DNA from: CAZQGO01 sp964593065
Lineage (GTDB): Bacteria > Oederibacteriota > JAAXVQ01
Direction of reading: 5' to 3'
NCBI GenBank assembly: GCA_964593065.1
Contig: CAZQGO010000002.1
Span: 1-64,000, forward strand
Length of the DNA stretch: 64,000 bases
The stretch's first letter is position 1; each line of letters starts with the position of its first letter. Below, in pieces: positions 42,991 to 51,509 of the stretch. The notes under the pieces were generated by a model that was not told the DNA's origin, did not search any database, and saw only the letters and a program-made list of their open reading frames with translations. Both the position numbers and the translations under genes were made by a program.

Positions 42991-43019
42991 TTCGCAAAAC
43001 CGCCCCCCCTTGTTACAAT
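42991..43019 (+). promoter_or_regulatory. Promoter of the hyp operon
   Basis: TTCGCA (42991-42996) and TACAAT (43014-43019) are 17 bp apart, and TG one base before the -10 gives an extended -10. The start near 43026 leaves a leader of about 46 nt before hypA. Confidence 0.5.
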
Positions 43020-43071
43020 ACTCCGGTTCGAAGCAGGGTGCGCATGCAAGCAGTGTCAAAGGCGGCGTTCA

Positions 43072-43440
43072 ATGCATGAGTTTTCCCTTTGTCAGGAATT
43101 AACCCAGGCCTTGCTCCAGGAAATGGCCAGGCTGCAACCCCCGCCCAGCCGCTTGCTGAGCGCCCGGGTGGTGGTCGGCGCCCTGCGGCAAATCGTGCCT
43201 GAAACCCTGATCTTCGCCTACGAAACCCTGACGAAAAACACCCCCGCCTCAGGATCCCGGCTGGAGATCAGGCCCGCGCCCCTGCGCCTGGCCTGCCGGG
43301 CCTGCGGCCGCCAACAGGAAATAGCCCACTGGGTGCCCGCCTGCCCGGCCTGCGGTTCCCCCGACTTGGACCTGCAAGGCGGCATGGAACTGTACCTCGA
43401 TCATCTGGAAGTGGAGGTGGACGATGCTCCGGGAAATTAA
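43072..43440 (+). CDS. hypA: Hydrogenase nickel-insertion protein HypA
   Basis: A 122-residue HypA. The N-terminal Met-His-Glu nickel-binding motif (MHEFSL) is intact. The zinc site is two CxxC pairs (CRAC near 76, CPAC near 92). It delivers nickel to the hydrogenase large subunit together with HypB. The hypB start lies inside its 3' end (17-bp overlap), indicating coupled translation. Confidence 0.96.
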   Translation: MHEFSLCQELTQALLQEMARLQPPPSRLLSARVVVGALRQIVPETLIFAYETLTKNTPASGSRLEIRPAPLRLACRACGRQQEIAHWVPACPACGSPDLDLQGGMELYLDHLEVEVDDAPGN

Positions 43441-44113
43441 GGTGTACCGCGATCTCATGGGCGCCAACGACGAATGGGCCGGGCGCACGCGCGAACTCTT
43501 GGCCGCCAAGGGCGTGGCCCTGTTCAACCTCATCGGGTCGCCCGGCGCGGGCAAGACGGCGCTGCTCGAAGCCCTGGGCGCACGCTGGCGGCCGAAACCC
43601 GCCTGGGCGGTCCTGGAAGGCGACGTGGAAACCACACGCGACGCCGAGCGCCTGCAGCGCCTGGACATCCCGGTCAGCCAATTGCTGACCGGCGGGGCCT
43701 GCCACCTGGAGGCGAAATTGGTGCACCACGCCCTGAAGGACCTGGACCTGGACGCCCTCGAGCTGGTCTTCGTGGAAAACGTCGGCAATCTCGTGTGCCC
43801 GGCGGAATTCGATATCGGCGAGCGGGCCAAGATCGCCGTTTTGAGTGTGACGGAAGGCGAGGACAAGGCTTTGAAATATCCGCTGTTGTTCCGCGAGGCC
43901 CAGGCCGCCGTGCTGACAAAAACCGACCTTTTACCCCATCTGAATTACCGTCTGGAATCCTGCCTGGAGGCCCTGGCCCAGGTCAATGCGCAGCTGCCGG
44001 TTTTTCAAGTCTCGGCGGCGACCGGGTCCGGCCTGGAGCCTTTGACGGGCTGGATCGCGGACCGCCTGCGGGAAACGAAGGCCCCTTCCTCCGCCCAGGC
44101 CCGCGACCGCTGA
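43424..44113 (+). CDS. hypB: Hydrogenase maturation GTPase HypB
   Basis: A 229-residue SIMIBI GTPase. The P-loop is GSPGAGKTALLE. The metal-site motif GGACHLEA and the guanine-specificity TKTDLL are present. It lacks the N-terminal high-affinity CxxCGC nickel motif and any His-rich stretch seen in some HypB proteins, so it is a regulatory GTPase rather than a nickel store. Confidence 0.96.
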   Translation: MLREIKVYRDLMGANDEWAGRTRELLAAKGVALFNLIGSPGAGKTALLEALGARWRPKPAWAVLEGDVETTRDAERLQRLDIPVSQLLTGGACHLEAKLVHHALKDLDLDALELVFVENVGNLVCPAEFDIGERAKIAVLSVTEGEDKALKYPLLFREAQAAVLTKTDLLPHLNYRLESCLEALAQVNAQLPVFQVSAATGSGLEPLTGWIADRLRETKAPSSAQARDR

Positions 44114-44162
44114 TTCCGGCGCCGGGCCCGGGCCGCCGGCCCGGCCTCTTCGGGAGCATGCT

Positions 44163-46466
44163 ATGGAACAAAGAATCCGCGCATTAATTTCCGGACGCGT
44201 TCAGGGCGTCGGCTTCCGGCCCACGGTTTACCGCCTGGCCGCGGACCTGGAATTATCGGGCTTTGTCCAGAACTCCCCCGCCGGAGTGGTGCTGGAGGTC
44301 CAGGGACAAAGGCCGGACGTGGCCGAATTTTTCCGGCGCCTGCAGTTTTACCCGCCGCCCCAGGCGCGGATCACGGGCCTGGTGCGCGAAGAAGCTCCCG
44401 TCCAACCGGGAAACGGCTTTCGCATCGTTCCCAGTTCGCGCTCGGGCGATCTGGCGGTCGGCCTGCCGCCGGATCTGGCGACCTGCGAGGCCTGCCGCCG
44501 CGAGCTCTTCGATCCCCGGGACCGGCGCTACCTCTATCCCTTCATCAATTGCACCAACTGCGGGCCCCGCTTCACTCTGATCACCGCCCTGCCCTACGAC
44601 CGCCCGTCCACCTCCATGGCCGCCTTCACGCTTTGCCCCCAATGCGCCGCCGAATATTCCCGCCCGCAGGACCGCCGCTTCGACGCCCAGCCCAATGCCT
44701 GCCCGGCCTGCGGCCCCGCCTTGCGCCTGCTCGACGCCGGGGGAAACACCGTTGCCGGCGATCCGCTGCAGGGGGCGGTCGCATGCCTGCTCCAGGGCGG
44801 CATCCTGGCCGTCAAAGGCCTCGGCGGCTATCACCTGGCCTGCGCCGCGGATCGCCCGGAGGTCATCGGGCGGCTGCGGCGGCGCAAACGCCGCCCCGCG
44901 AAATCCCTGGCCGTCATGTTCCGCTCGCTGGCGGACATCCAGTCCGAGTGCCGCCTCGGCGAGGCGGAGCTCGCGGCGCTCGCCTCGCCGGCGCGGCCCA
45001 TCGTCATCGTGCCCCGGCAGGCGCGTTCCTCCCTGCCCCGCGAACTTTCCCCCGACACTCCGGACCTGGGCGTTTTCCTTCCCTACACGCCCGTGCACGA
45101 ACTCCTGCTCGCGCGGGTCAGCCCCCTGGTCATGACCAGCGGCAACCGCGCCGAGGAACCCATCGCGCTGGGCGAGGAGGACCTCGCTCCGATTCTCGGG
45201 ACGATCGCGGATTTTGCGCTCGCGCACAACCGGCCCATCGTCCGGCGCTGCGACGACTCGGTGCTGAAATTTTCCGGAGCCAAGCCCGTTTTCATCCGCC
45301 GCTCGCGCGGTTTCGTGCCCGAGCCCATCGACCTGCCCTGGGAGGGGCCGCCGGTTTTGGCCTGCGGGGCGGAACTGAAAAACACCTTTTGCCTGACGCG
45401 CGGTCGCCAGGCGTTCCTGTCCCAGCATATCGGGGATTTAACGGACGCCAAGACGCGGAAATTCTACGGCGAGCAGATCTCGGACTTATGCCGCCTGCTG
45501 GCCATTACCCCGGAAGTGGTCGTGCACGATCTGCATCCGGATTATTTTTCCACCCGCTATGCCCGCAACAGCGGCATTCGGCAACGGGTCGCGGTGCAGC
45601 ATCACCGGGCGCACGTGGCCTCCGTCCTGGCCGAACAGGGACTGGCCGGGCCGGTGATCGGCGTGGCCTTGGACGGCGCGGGCTACGGGGGGGACGGCAC
45701 GGTCTGGGGCGGCGAGTTCTTCCTGGCGGACGCGGGTTCATGCCGCCGCCTCGCTCATTTCCAGGCCTATCCCCTGCCGGGCGGCGATGCCGCGGTCCTG
45801 CACCCGGAGCGCATGGCCTTGAGTTATTTGCGGGGCGAGTTGGGCGACGGCTGGCAAGCCGCGGCCGCTGTCCGGCTTGCGGGACTGTCGACGAGCGAAT
45901 TGGACTTTCTCGCCCGCATGCTGGACCGGAACCTGCAATCGCCCCTGACCTCCAGCGCCGGCCGCCTGTTCGACGCCGTGGCGGGCCTGCTCGGCCTGGG
46001 GGCTCCCGTCACCTACGAAGGGCAGGCCGCGATCCGCCTGCAAACCCTGGCGGAAGGACATCCGGAAACGGTTGACCCTTACGGCCATTTGTGGCGAACC
46101 GGCCCGGAAATGCCGGTGCTGTCCTTCGGGCCCATGATCCGCGAAATTTTGGATGATCTCGGATCCGGCGCCTCTCCGGCCCGCGTAGCGGCCCGCTTCC
46201 ATGAAACGGTCGCCGCCGGCGTAGCCCGGGCCTGCCTGAACCTGGCGCGGCAGGAGCAGGTGGCAGACGTGGCGCTGTCGGGGGGCGTTTTTCAAAATAC
46301 CCTGCTGCTGGATCGAACCACAAAAAAGTTGCAGGCGGCGGGATTGCGCGTGTATAGTCATGAACGCGTGCCGCCGAATGACGGCGGTCTGGCGCTGGGC
46401 CAGGCCTGGCTGGGTTTGAGCCAGGCGCGAAACTCGGCGCACAAGCCGCCGGGATCCGGCCGTTAG
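44163..46466 (+). CDS. hypF: Carbamoyltransferase HypF
   Basis: A 767-residue HypF of normal length. Domains in order are acylphosphatase (about 1-90, GRVQGVGFRPTVYRLA), two zinc fingers (CEAC/CTNC and CPQC/CPAC pairs, about 105-185), a YrdC domain (about 200-380) and a Kae1-like domain (about 385-750, with VQHHRAHVASVLAEQ). It makes the thiocarbamate on HypE that becomes cyanide of the NiFe cofactor. The ATG is at 44163, 49 bp after hypB. Confidence 0.97.
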   Translation: MEQRIRALISGRVQGVGFRPTVYRLAADLELSGFVQNSPAGVVLEVQGQRPDVAEFFRRLQFYPPPQARITGLVREEAPVQPGNGFRIVPSSRSGDLAVGLPPDLATCEACRRELFDPRDRRYLYPFINCTNCGPRFTLITALPYDRPSTSMAAFTLCPQCAAEYSRPQDRRFDAQPNACPACGPALRLLDAGGNTVAGDPLQGAVACLLQGGILAVKGLGGYHLACAADRPEVIGRLRRRKRRPAKSLAVMFRSLADIQSECRLGEAELAALASPARPIVIVPRQARSSLPRELSPDTPDLGVFLPYTPVHELLLARVSPLVMTSGNRAEEPIALGEEDLAPILGTIADFALAHNRPIVRRCDDSVLKFSGAKPVFIRRSRGFVPEPIDLPWEGPPVLACGAELKNTFCLTRGRQAFLSQHIGDLTDAKTRKFYGEQISDLCRLLAITPEVVVHDLHPDYFSTRYARNSGIRQRVAVQHHRAHVASVLAEQGLAGPVIGVALDGAGYGGDGTVWGGEFFLADAGSCRRLAHFQAYPLPGGDAAVLHPERMALSYLRGELGDGWQAAAAVRLAGLSTSELDFLARMLDRNLQSPLTSSAGRLFDAVAGLLGLGAPVTYEGQAAIRLQTLAEGHPETVDPYGHLWRTGPEMPVLSFGPMIREILDDLGSGASPARVAARFHETVAAGVARACLNLARQEQVADVALSGGVFQNTLLLDRTTKKLQAAGLRVYSHERVPPNDGGLALGQAWLGLSQARNSAHKPPGSGR

Positions 46467-46490
46467 CGGCCGCGAGCGAGGAGAACGTCC

Positions 46491-46709
46491 ATGTGCTTGG
46501 CGGTACCGGCAAAAATCGTGGAACTGGACGGTGATCAGGCGGTAATTGAGACCCAGGGCATACGCCGCGCCGTGAACGTGGCGTTGATCGAGGCCCCCGC
46601 CCTGGGAGAATACGTGCTGGTGCACGCCGGCTTTGCCATCCAGAAGTGGTCCGAGGCGGATGTCCGGGAGTTCAACTCCATCCTGGAAGAGATGGAGCAG
46701 GCGGAATGA
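46491..46709 (+). CDS. hypC: Hydrogenase assembly chaperone HypC
   Basis: A 72-residue HypC/HybG. It starts MCLAVPAKIVE, with the essential Cys2 that carries the Fe(CN)2CO unit with HypD, and ends with the usual acidic helix. It follows hypF by 24 bp. The Shine-Dalgarno GAGGAG is within the spacer. Confidence 0.97.
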   Translation: MCLAVPAKIVELDGDQAVIETQGIRRAVNVALIEAPALGEYVLVHAGFAIQKWSEADVREFNSILEEMEQAE

Positions 46710-46776
46710 GGCGCGCGGCCTGCGGGTCCGCATCCAGCCCCGTCGCCCGCCCCCGTAAAACCTGCGCGGGTCTGCC

Positions 46777-47841
46777 GTGAATACCCCGTCTAAGCTGGCG
46801 AGCGTCCGGCAACACCTGGCCCAGCTCAACCGGCCGGTCAAGATCATGGAAGTCTGCGGCACGCACACCATGTCCGCTTTCCGTTCCGGCCTGCGCTCCC
46901 TGCTCGGACCCGGCCTCACGCTTCTATCCGGACCGGGCTGCCCGGTCTGCGTGACCCCCATCACCTACATCGACCGCGCGCTGGCCCTGGCCGGCCGGCC
47001 GCAAACCCTGATCGCCACTTTCGGAGACATGCTGCGGGTTCCCGGCACCCGCTCCTCCCTGGAACACGCCCGTGCCCAGGGCGCCGACATCCGGATTTTT
47101 TACTCCCCCCAGGACGCCCTGGAAACCGCCCGGAACCGTCCGGAGCTGAACGTGGTCTTCCTGGGCGTGGGCTTCGAAACCACGGCCGTGGCCGTGGCCT
47201 GGACCATCCAGGAAGCCGCGCGCCTGGGCCTCTCCAACTATTCCGTTTTTTGCGCCCATAAAACCATGCCCCCGGCCATGGCCGGGCTTTTGGCCTCGGG
47301 CGAAGTGGCGGTGGACGGATTCTTGTGCCCGGGACACGTCAGCGTGGTCATCGGCGCGAACGCCTACGCGGCCCTGGCCCGCGATTACGGCCGTCCGTGC
47401 GTGGTCGCCGGTTTCGAAGCCGCGGACATGGCCCAGGCCATCGACCAGGTATTGCAGCAGTTGCTCCAAAATCGGGCCCAGGTGGAAATCCAGTATCAGC
47501 GCAGCGTGACCTGGGACGGGAACGCTTCGGCGCAGTCCCTGCTGGCCGAGGTCTTCGAGCCCTGCGACGCCGAATGGCGCGGCCTGGGTTTGATCCCCGG
47601 CAGCGGATTGAAAATCAGACCCCGCTACGCCGCCTGCGACGCCGAACGGGTGTTTTCCCAGTGGGAGGCGCCCGTCTCCGAGGAACCTCGGGGATGCCGC
47701 TGCGGCGACGTGCTCCGCGGCGCGTGCACGCCTCCCGACTGTCCGCTGTTCCGCAACGCCTGCAGCCCTTCCCACCCGGTGGGGGCCTGCATGGTTTCCA
47801 GCGAAGGGACCTGCTCCGCATATTACAAGTACGGCAAATAA
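46777..47841 (+). CDS. hypD: Fe(CN)2CO scaffold protein HypD
   Basis: A 354-residue HypD with its family motifs: MEVCGTHT, LLSGPGCPVC and the C-terminal [4Fe-4S] cysteine set (RCGDVLRGACTPPDCPLF...CSPSHPVGACMVSSEGTC). With HypC it assembles the Fe(CN)2CO moiety. The start is GTG with no strong Shine-Dalgarno. Confidence 0.97.
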   Translation: MNTPSKLASVRQHLAQLNRPVKIMEVCGTHTMSAFRSGLRSLLGPGLTLLSGPGCPVCVTPITYIDRALALAGRPQTLIATFGDMLRVPGTRSSLEHARAQGADIRIFYSPQDALETARNRPELNVVFLGVGFETTAVAVAWTIQEAARLGLSNYSVFCAHKTMPPAMAGLLASGEVAVDGFLCPGHVSVVIGANAYAALARDYGRPCVVAGFEAADMAQAIDQVLQQLLQNRAQVEIQYQRSVTWDGNASAQSLLAEVFEPCDAEWRGLGLIPGSGLKIRPRYAACDAERVFSQWEAPVSEEPRGCRCGDVLRGACTPPDCPLFRNACSPSHPVGACMVSSEGTCSAYYKYGK

Positions 47842-47884
47842 ACTCCGTTCCGGCCGCGCGCCGGACGGACCCGAGAGGGACGCG

Positions 47885-48910
47885 ATGTCCGGCCAGGCAG
47901 CGAAGGAAAATCTGATCCGGCTCGCCCACGGTGCGGGCGGCCTCGAATCCCAGCAGTTGCTGCAGGAATTGATCCTGAAAATTTTTTCCAACCCCGTTCT
48001 GAATGCCCTGGACGACAGCGCCCGCCTGGAAACGCCCCCCGGGCCCCTGGCGTTTACGACGGATTCCTACGTGGTCGACCCGATCTTCTTCCCCGGGGGC
48101 GACATCGGGCGCCTGGCGGCCTGCGGAACCTTGAACGACCTGGTCATGCAGGGCGCGCGGCCGCGCTACCTCAGTCTGGGATTGATCCTTGAAGAAGGCT
48201 TGCCGCTGGCCGATCTGGAAAAAATTCTGAATTCCCTGGCCGCGGTTCTGCGGGAGGAGGACGTCTTGCTGGCCACCGGGGACACCAAGGTCGTGGGCCG
48301 GGGCCAAGCCAATCGCATTTTCATCAACACTTCCGGCCTGGGGGATTGCCTGCCGGGCGTGGACGTGCGCGCCGCCAACGCCAGGCCGGGGGACGCGCTC
48401 CTCCTCACCGGAACCTTGGGCGATCACGGCATCGCCGTCCTGAGCCAGCGCGAGGGGCTGCGCCTGCAATCGCCATTAACCAGCGACGTGGCCTGCCTGT
48501 GGGGACTGCTGGGGCCGCTGCTTCAGGCCCTGCCGACCCTCCACTGCCTGCGCGACCCGACCCGCGGAGGTCTTGCGGCCGCGGTCTGCGATATCGCTCA
48601 GGCCTCCCGTGTGGGCATCCGCCTCCGGGAAAAAGAACTTCCCGTCAAGCCGGAAGTCCTGGGCGCCTGCAATCTGCTGGGTCTGGACCCCCTGGCCGTG
48701 GCCAACGAAGGCAAAGCCGTCGTGGTCTGCCCGCCCGGGGACGCCCCGCGGGCGCTGGAGATGCTGCGCGCCCATCCGCTGGGCCGCGAATCCCGCCGCA
48801 TCGGCGAAATCGTGGCCGGGCCCGCCGGTCAGGTCGTGCTGGAAACGCGCCTGGGCGGGGAGCGTCTGCTCGAGCTTCCGGCCGGGGAAAATCTGCCGCG
48901 CATTTGTTGA
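47885..48910 (+). CDS. hypE: Cyanide-synthesis protein HypE
   Basis: A 341-residue member of the PurM/HypE family. It begins with an AHGAGG motif and ends in PRIC, whose C-terminal cysteine is the residue carbamoylated by HypF and dehydrated to thiocyanate. GAGAGGG precedes the ATG. It is the last gene of the hypABFCDE transcript. Confidence 0.97.
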   Translation: MSGQAAKENLIRLAHGAGGLESQQLLQELILKIFSNPVLNALDDSARLETPPGPLAFTTDSYVVDPIFFPGGDIGRLAACGTLNDLVMQGARPRYLSLGLILEEGLPLADLEKILNSLAAVLREEDVLLATGDTKVVGRGQANRIFINTSGLGDCLPGVDVRAANARPGDALLLTGTLGDHGIAVLSQREGLRLQSPLTSDVACLWGLLGPLLQALPTLHCLRDPTRGGLAAAVCDIAQASRVGIRLREKELPVKPEVLGACNLLGLDPLAVANEGKAVVVCPPGDAPRALEMLRAHPLGRESRRIGEIVAGPAGQVVLETRLGGERLLELPAGENLPRIC

Positions 48911-48996
48911 CCCCCCTTCCCGCGGGCCCCTCCGGGCCGCCGGGCGCACGACTCCGCCGCTCTCCTCGCCCCCCTGTGATTTTTTTAAATTAATCC

Positions 48997-49024
48997 TTTT
49001 CATTTCGGGAAAATTAAATATAAT
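48997..49024 (+). promoter_or_regulatory. Promoter of the hydrogenase structural operon
   Basis: TTTTCA (48997-49002) and a perfect TATAAT (49019-49024) are 16 bp apart in the only A/T-rich stretch between hypE and the first structural gene. The start near 49031 gives a leader of about 77 nt. Confidence 0.55.
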
Positions 49025-49107
49025 ATCGGGAAGTTTATACCCAACTCGCAAAGAGTCGTTGGTCGACGTTCACGTTCGCCAGCAGATCGCTCCCCAAGGG
49101 ATACACC

Positions 49108-50136
49108 TTGAAGCCTTTTCGTTTGTCCGAGAGCAACCTGAACGCTTTCCTCGCCCGGATCAGCGCCGGCCGCACGATTTTTACGCACGAAGCCGTCGGC
49201 GACCAGTTCCGCCTGGTGAAGACCGATCACTGGGACCCGTCCCGGCACACCCTGGGCACCTTCCGTCCCGTGCAACCCCTGAAATCCCTGGTCTTCCGTC
49301 CCCGCGAATTGCTCGGCGCCCTGTTCGGCGAGCCCGGACTCCCGGCGCTGGAACTGCGCATCGTGCTGGGCGTAAAAAACTGCGATTTGTCGGCCCTGCA
49401 GATTCACGATTTCGTCCTGCGAAAAAACACCCCGCCGGATCCCTACTACGCGCAGCTGCGCGAACAGACGATCCTGGTCTCTTGCGACTGCACGGACTGC
49501 CGGGAAGTCTGCTTCTGCCCGGCCGTGGGAGAGCAGCCCTACCCCAAGGCCGGCTACGATATCAACCTTTCACCGCAGACTTCCGGATTCATCGTCGACG
49601 CGGGCAGCGAACGGGGCGAAGCCCTGCTGCAGACCGCGCAGGAATTCCTGCAGCCGGCCACGGAACCGGACCTGCAGGTGCGCCAGCAGAATCGCGACGC
49701 CATCTACCGCCGGGTGGCGGACCAGGCTGCAAGCGTAGGTCTGACCCCGGGTCTCGACCTGCAGGGCGCCGTGGTGAAATCAGAGGGCCAGCCCCTGTGG
49801 AAGGCTTTCGCGGAGGACTGCGTGGAATGCGGCGCCTGTAATTTCGTGTGCTGCACCTGCCACTGTTTTTTATTGCGGGACGGCCAGACCGGCGGCCGCA
49901 TGCCGGAACGGGTCAAGCAGTGGGATTCGTGCCTGCATAAAAATTTCGCCCGGGTGGCGGGAGGCGCCAATCCGCGCCAGCGCCGGACCGAGCGCCTGTA
50001 CAACCGCTTTGACAAAAAATTCAATTTCTTTCCGCAAGTCCTGGGCCATTACGCCTGCGACGGCTGCGGGCGCTGCACCGAGGCCTGCACGGGACAGATT
50101 GACATCCGCCGGGTTTTGAAGGAGGCGGTCGGATGA
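49108..50136 (+). CDS. Sulfhydrogenase beta-subunit-like iron-sulfur protein (HydB/AsrA family)
   Basis: A 342-residue FeS protein matching the beta subunit of Pyrococcus soluble hydrogenase. Shared features are FRPRELLGALF, a CDCTDC...CFCP cluster (about 130-145), CVECGACNFVCCTCHCF (about 238-254), a WDSC...RVAGG segment and a C-terminal CDGCGRCTEAC. It passes electrons between a flavin subunit and the hydrogenase. The start is TTG, seven bases after AAGGG. It is the first gene of the operon and overlaps the flavoprotein gene by 4 bp. Finding this subunit beside a group 4 membrane hydrogenase is unusual. Confidence 0.9.
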   Translation: MKPFRLSESNLNAFLARISAGRTIFTHEAVGDQFRLVKTDHWDPSRHTLGTFRPVQPLKSLVFRPRELLGALFGEPGLPALELRIVLGVKNCDLSALQIHDFVLRKNTPPDPYYAQLREQTILVSCDCTDCREVCFCPAVGEQPYPKAGYDINLSPQTSGFIVDAGSERGEALLQTAQEFLQPATEPDLQVRQQNRDAIYRRVADQAASVGLTPGLDLQGAVVKSEGQPLWKAFAEDCVECGACNFVCCTCHCFLLRDGQTGGRMPERVKQWDSCLHKNFARVAGGANPRQRRTERLYNRFDKKFNFFPQVLGHYACDGCGRCTEACTGQIDIRRVLKEAVG

Positions 50137-50960
50137 AGCCCAATCTCTATCTGCCGCTGGCCGCCACCTTGGAAAAAGTCGTGGAGGAGACCCACAATAT
50201 CAAGACCTTCACCTTCCGGCCCGCCGAACCGCTGCCCTTCGCCGCCGGCCAGTTCGTGGAACTGACCGTCCCGGGCCTGGGCGAGGCGCCTTTCACCCCT
50301 TCCTCCTCTCCGGCGGAAGCCGAACGGCTGGAAATCACCATCATGCGCGTCGGCCGGGTCACCGAACGCCTGCATGCCCTGCAGCCGGGCGCCGGGGTTG
50401 GAATCCGCGGCCCCCTGGGACAGCCCTACCCTCTGGAAAAATTCCGCGGCCGGGAAATCCTGATCGTCGGGGGAGGCGTCGGCCTGGCTCCCCTGCGCGC
50501 TCTTTTATTCGCCCTGTTTGAGGACACCTCCCAGTACAAAAAGATTTGCGTCCGCTACGGCGCCCGCACGCCCGAGGATCTGGTGTACCGCGAGGCGCTC
50601 CGCGGCTGCTGGGGCCGCGGGGACACCCTGGACGTCAAACTGACCGTGGACAAATGCGACGCCGGCTGGCGCGGCCACCAGGGAGTGGTGACGACGATCC
50701 TGGAAAAAAACGAACTGCCCCTGGCTCCGGCAGGCGGCGTCGCGGTGGTGTGCGGCCCGCCCATCATGATGAAATTCACCACCCTCAAGCTCCTGGAGCT
50801 GGGTTTCGCGCCGGAAAACATCTATCTGTCCATGGAAAAAAACATGAGTTGCGGCGAAGGCAAATGCGGCCACTGCCGTTTGGGACCCTATCACGCCTGC
50901 AAGGACGGTCCGGTTTTCACCTACGCCCAGATCAGGGATCTGCCGAAAATCTGGGATTGA
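50133..50960 (+). CDS. Sulfhydrogenase gamma-subunit-like FAD/NAD(P) oxidoreductase (HydG/AsrB family)
   Basis: A 275-residue ferredoxin-NADP reductase-type protein. An FAD-binding barrel (about 5-105, GEAPFTPSSSP at the flavin site) precedes a NAD(P) domain (GGGVGLAPLRALL, 113-125). A C-terminal [2Fe-2S] site has Cys240, 245, 248 and 256 (CGEGKCGHC and the following CKDGPVF). The match to the Pyrococcus gamma subunit extends into the tail. It should exchange electrons between NAD(P)H and the preceding FeS subunit. This is not the tyrosine lyase HydG of [FeFe] hydrogenases. No [FeFe] maturation genes are present. Confidence 0.9.
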   Translation: MKPNLYLPLAATLEKVVEETHNIKTFTFRPAEPLPFAAGQFVELTVPGLGEAPFTPSSSPAEAERLEITIMRVGRVTERLHALQPGAGVGIRGPLGQPYPLEKFRGREILIVGGGVGLAPLRALLFALFEDTSQYKKICVRYGARTPEDLVYREALRGCWGRGDTLDVKLTVDKCDAGWRGHQGVVTTILEKNELPLAPAGGVAVVCGPPIMMKFTTLKLLELGFAPENIYLSMEKNMSCGEGKCGHCRLGPYHACKDGPVFTYAQIRDLPKIWD

Positions 50961-51016
50961 ATCACCCGCGGCCGGATGCGCGTCCGTCCGGCCCAGGGCA
51001 GGGAAAAGGAAAAAGC

Positions 51017-51508
51017 ATGAGCCAGAAACGTCTGCTGCTGGATCTGGAGAAATGCGAAGACTGCGAAGACTGCGCGGTAAAATGCTCCTATTTTTACCGT
51101 CCGCGCCTCGAGGACCACGGCGTGCTGTCGCTGCGGGAACTGGCGGCCTTCGCCTTGGTCTGCCGGCGCTGCGAAAATCCCAGCTGCGCCGCGGCCTGCG
51201 CCTTTCAGGCCCTGGAGCGCCAGGCCAACGGCCTCATGCATCGCTATAATATGCGTTGCGTGAGCTGCAAATGCTGTTCCCACGCCTGCCCCTTCGGCAC
51301 GATCTATCCGGACACGCTCGCCTACTTCGCCACGCCGTGCGACCTGTGCGCGGGCCGCGTGCCCGCCCAGGATCCGGCCTGCGTGGCGGACTGCGCGCGC
51401 CAGGCGCTGCAGTTCGTGGAAATCGAGCCCGACGAGGCGCAGGGCATATTCCTCTTAAACGACCGCGTGGCCGTGAAGGCGCCGCGCTGGGTCAAGCAGG
51501 CGGTCTGA
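51017..51508 (+). CDS. Four-cluster ferredoxin subunit (CooF/HycB/HydN-like)
   Basis: A 163-residue polyferredoxin. Cysteine motifs for four [4Fe-4S] clusters are CEDCEDCAVKC, CRRCENPSCAAAC, CVSCKCCSHACPFG and CDLCAG...CVADC. Proteins of this type wire donor enzymes to group 4 hydrogenases. Its place between the flavin module and the membrane hydrogenase genes suggests it bridges the two. AAAGGA lies before the ATG at 51017. Confidence 0.9.
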   Translation: MSQKRLLLDLEKCEDCEDCAVKCSYFYRPRLEDHGVLSLRELAAFALVCRRCENPSCAAACAFQALERQANGLMHRYNMRCVSCKCCSHACPFGTIYPDTLAYFATPCDLCAGRVPAQDPACVADCARQALQFVEIEPDEAQGIFLLNDRVAVKAPRWVKQAV

Positions 51509-51509
51509 C

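Noticed and set aside
42980..43003. Hairpin GCGGGTTTT/AAAACCGC between the VIT1 and hypA genes as a terminator
   Set aside because: The stem has a bulge, the plus strand has C-rich sequence rather than a T-run after it, and it overlaps the -35 region of the hyp promoter.
48923..48990. GC-rich hairpins after hypE followed at a distance by a T-run
   Set aside because: The stem (GGCCC/GGGCC) and the T-run are about 40 bp apart, too far for an intrinsic terminator.
50133..50960. Reading the HydG-like gene as the radical SAM HydG of [FeFe] hydrogenase maturation
   Set aside because: The sequence has FAD and NAD(P) domains and a [2Fe-2S] tail, no CxxxCxxC radical SAM motif, and no HydE/HydF neighbours.
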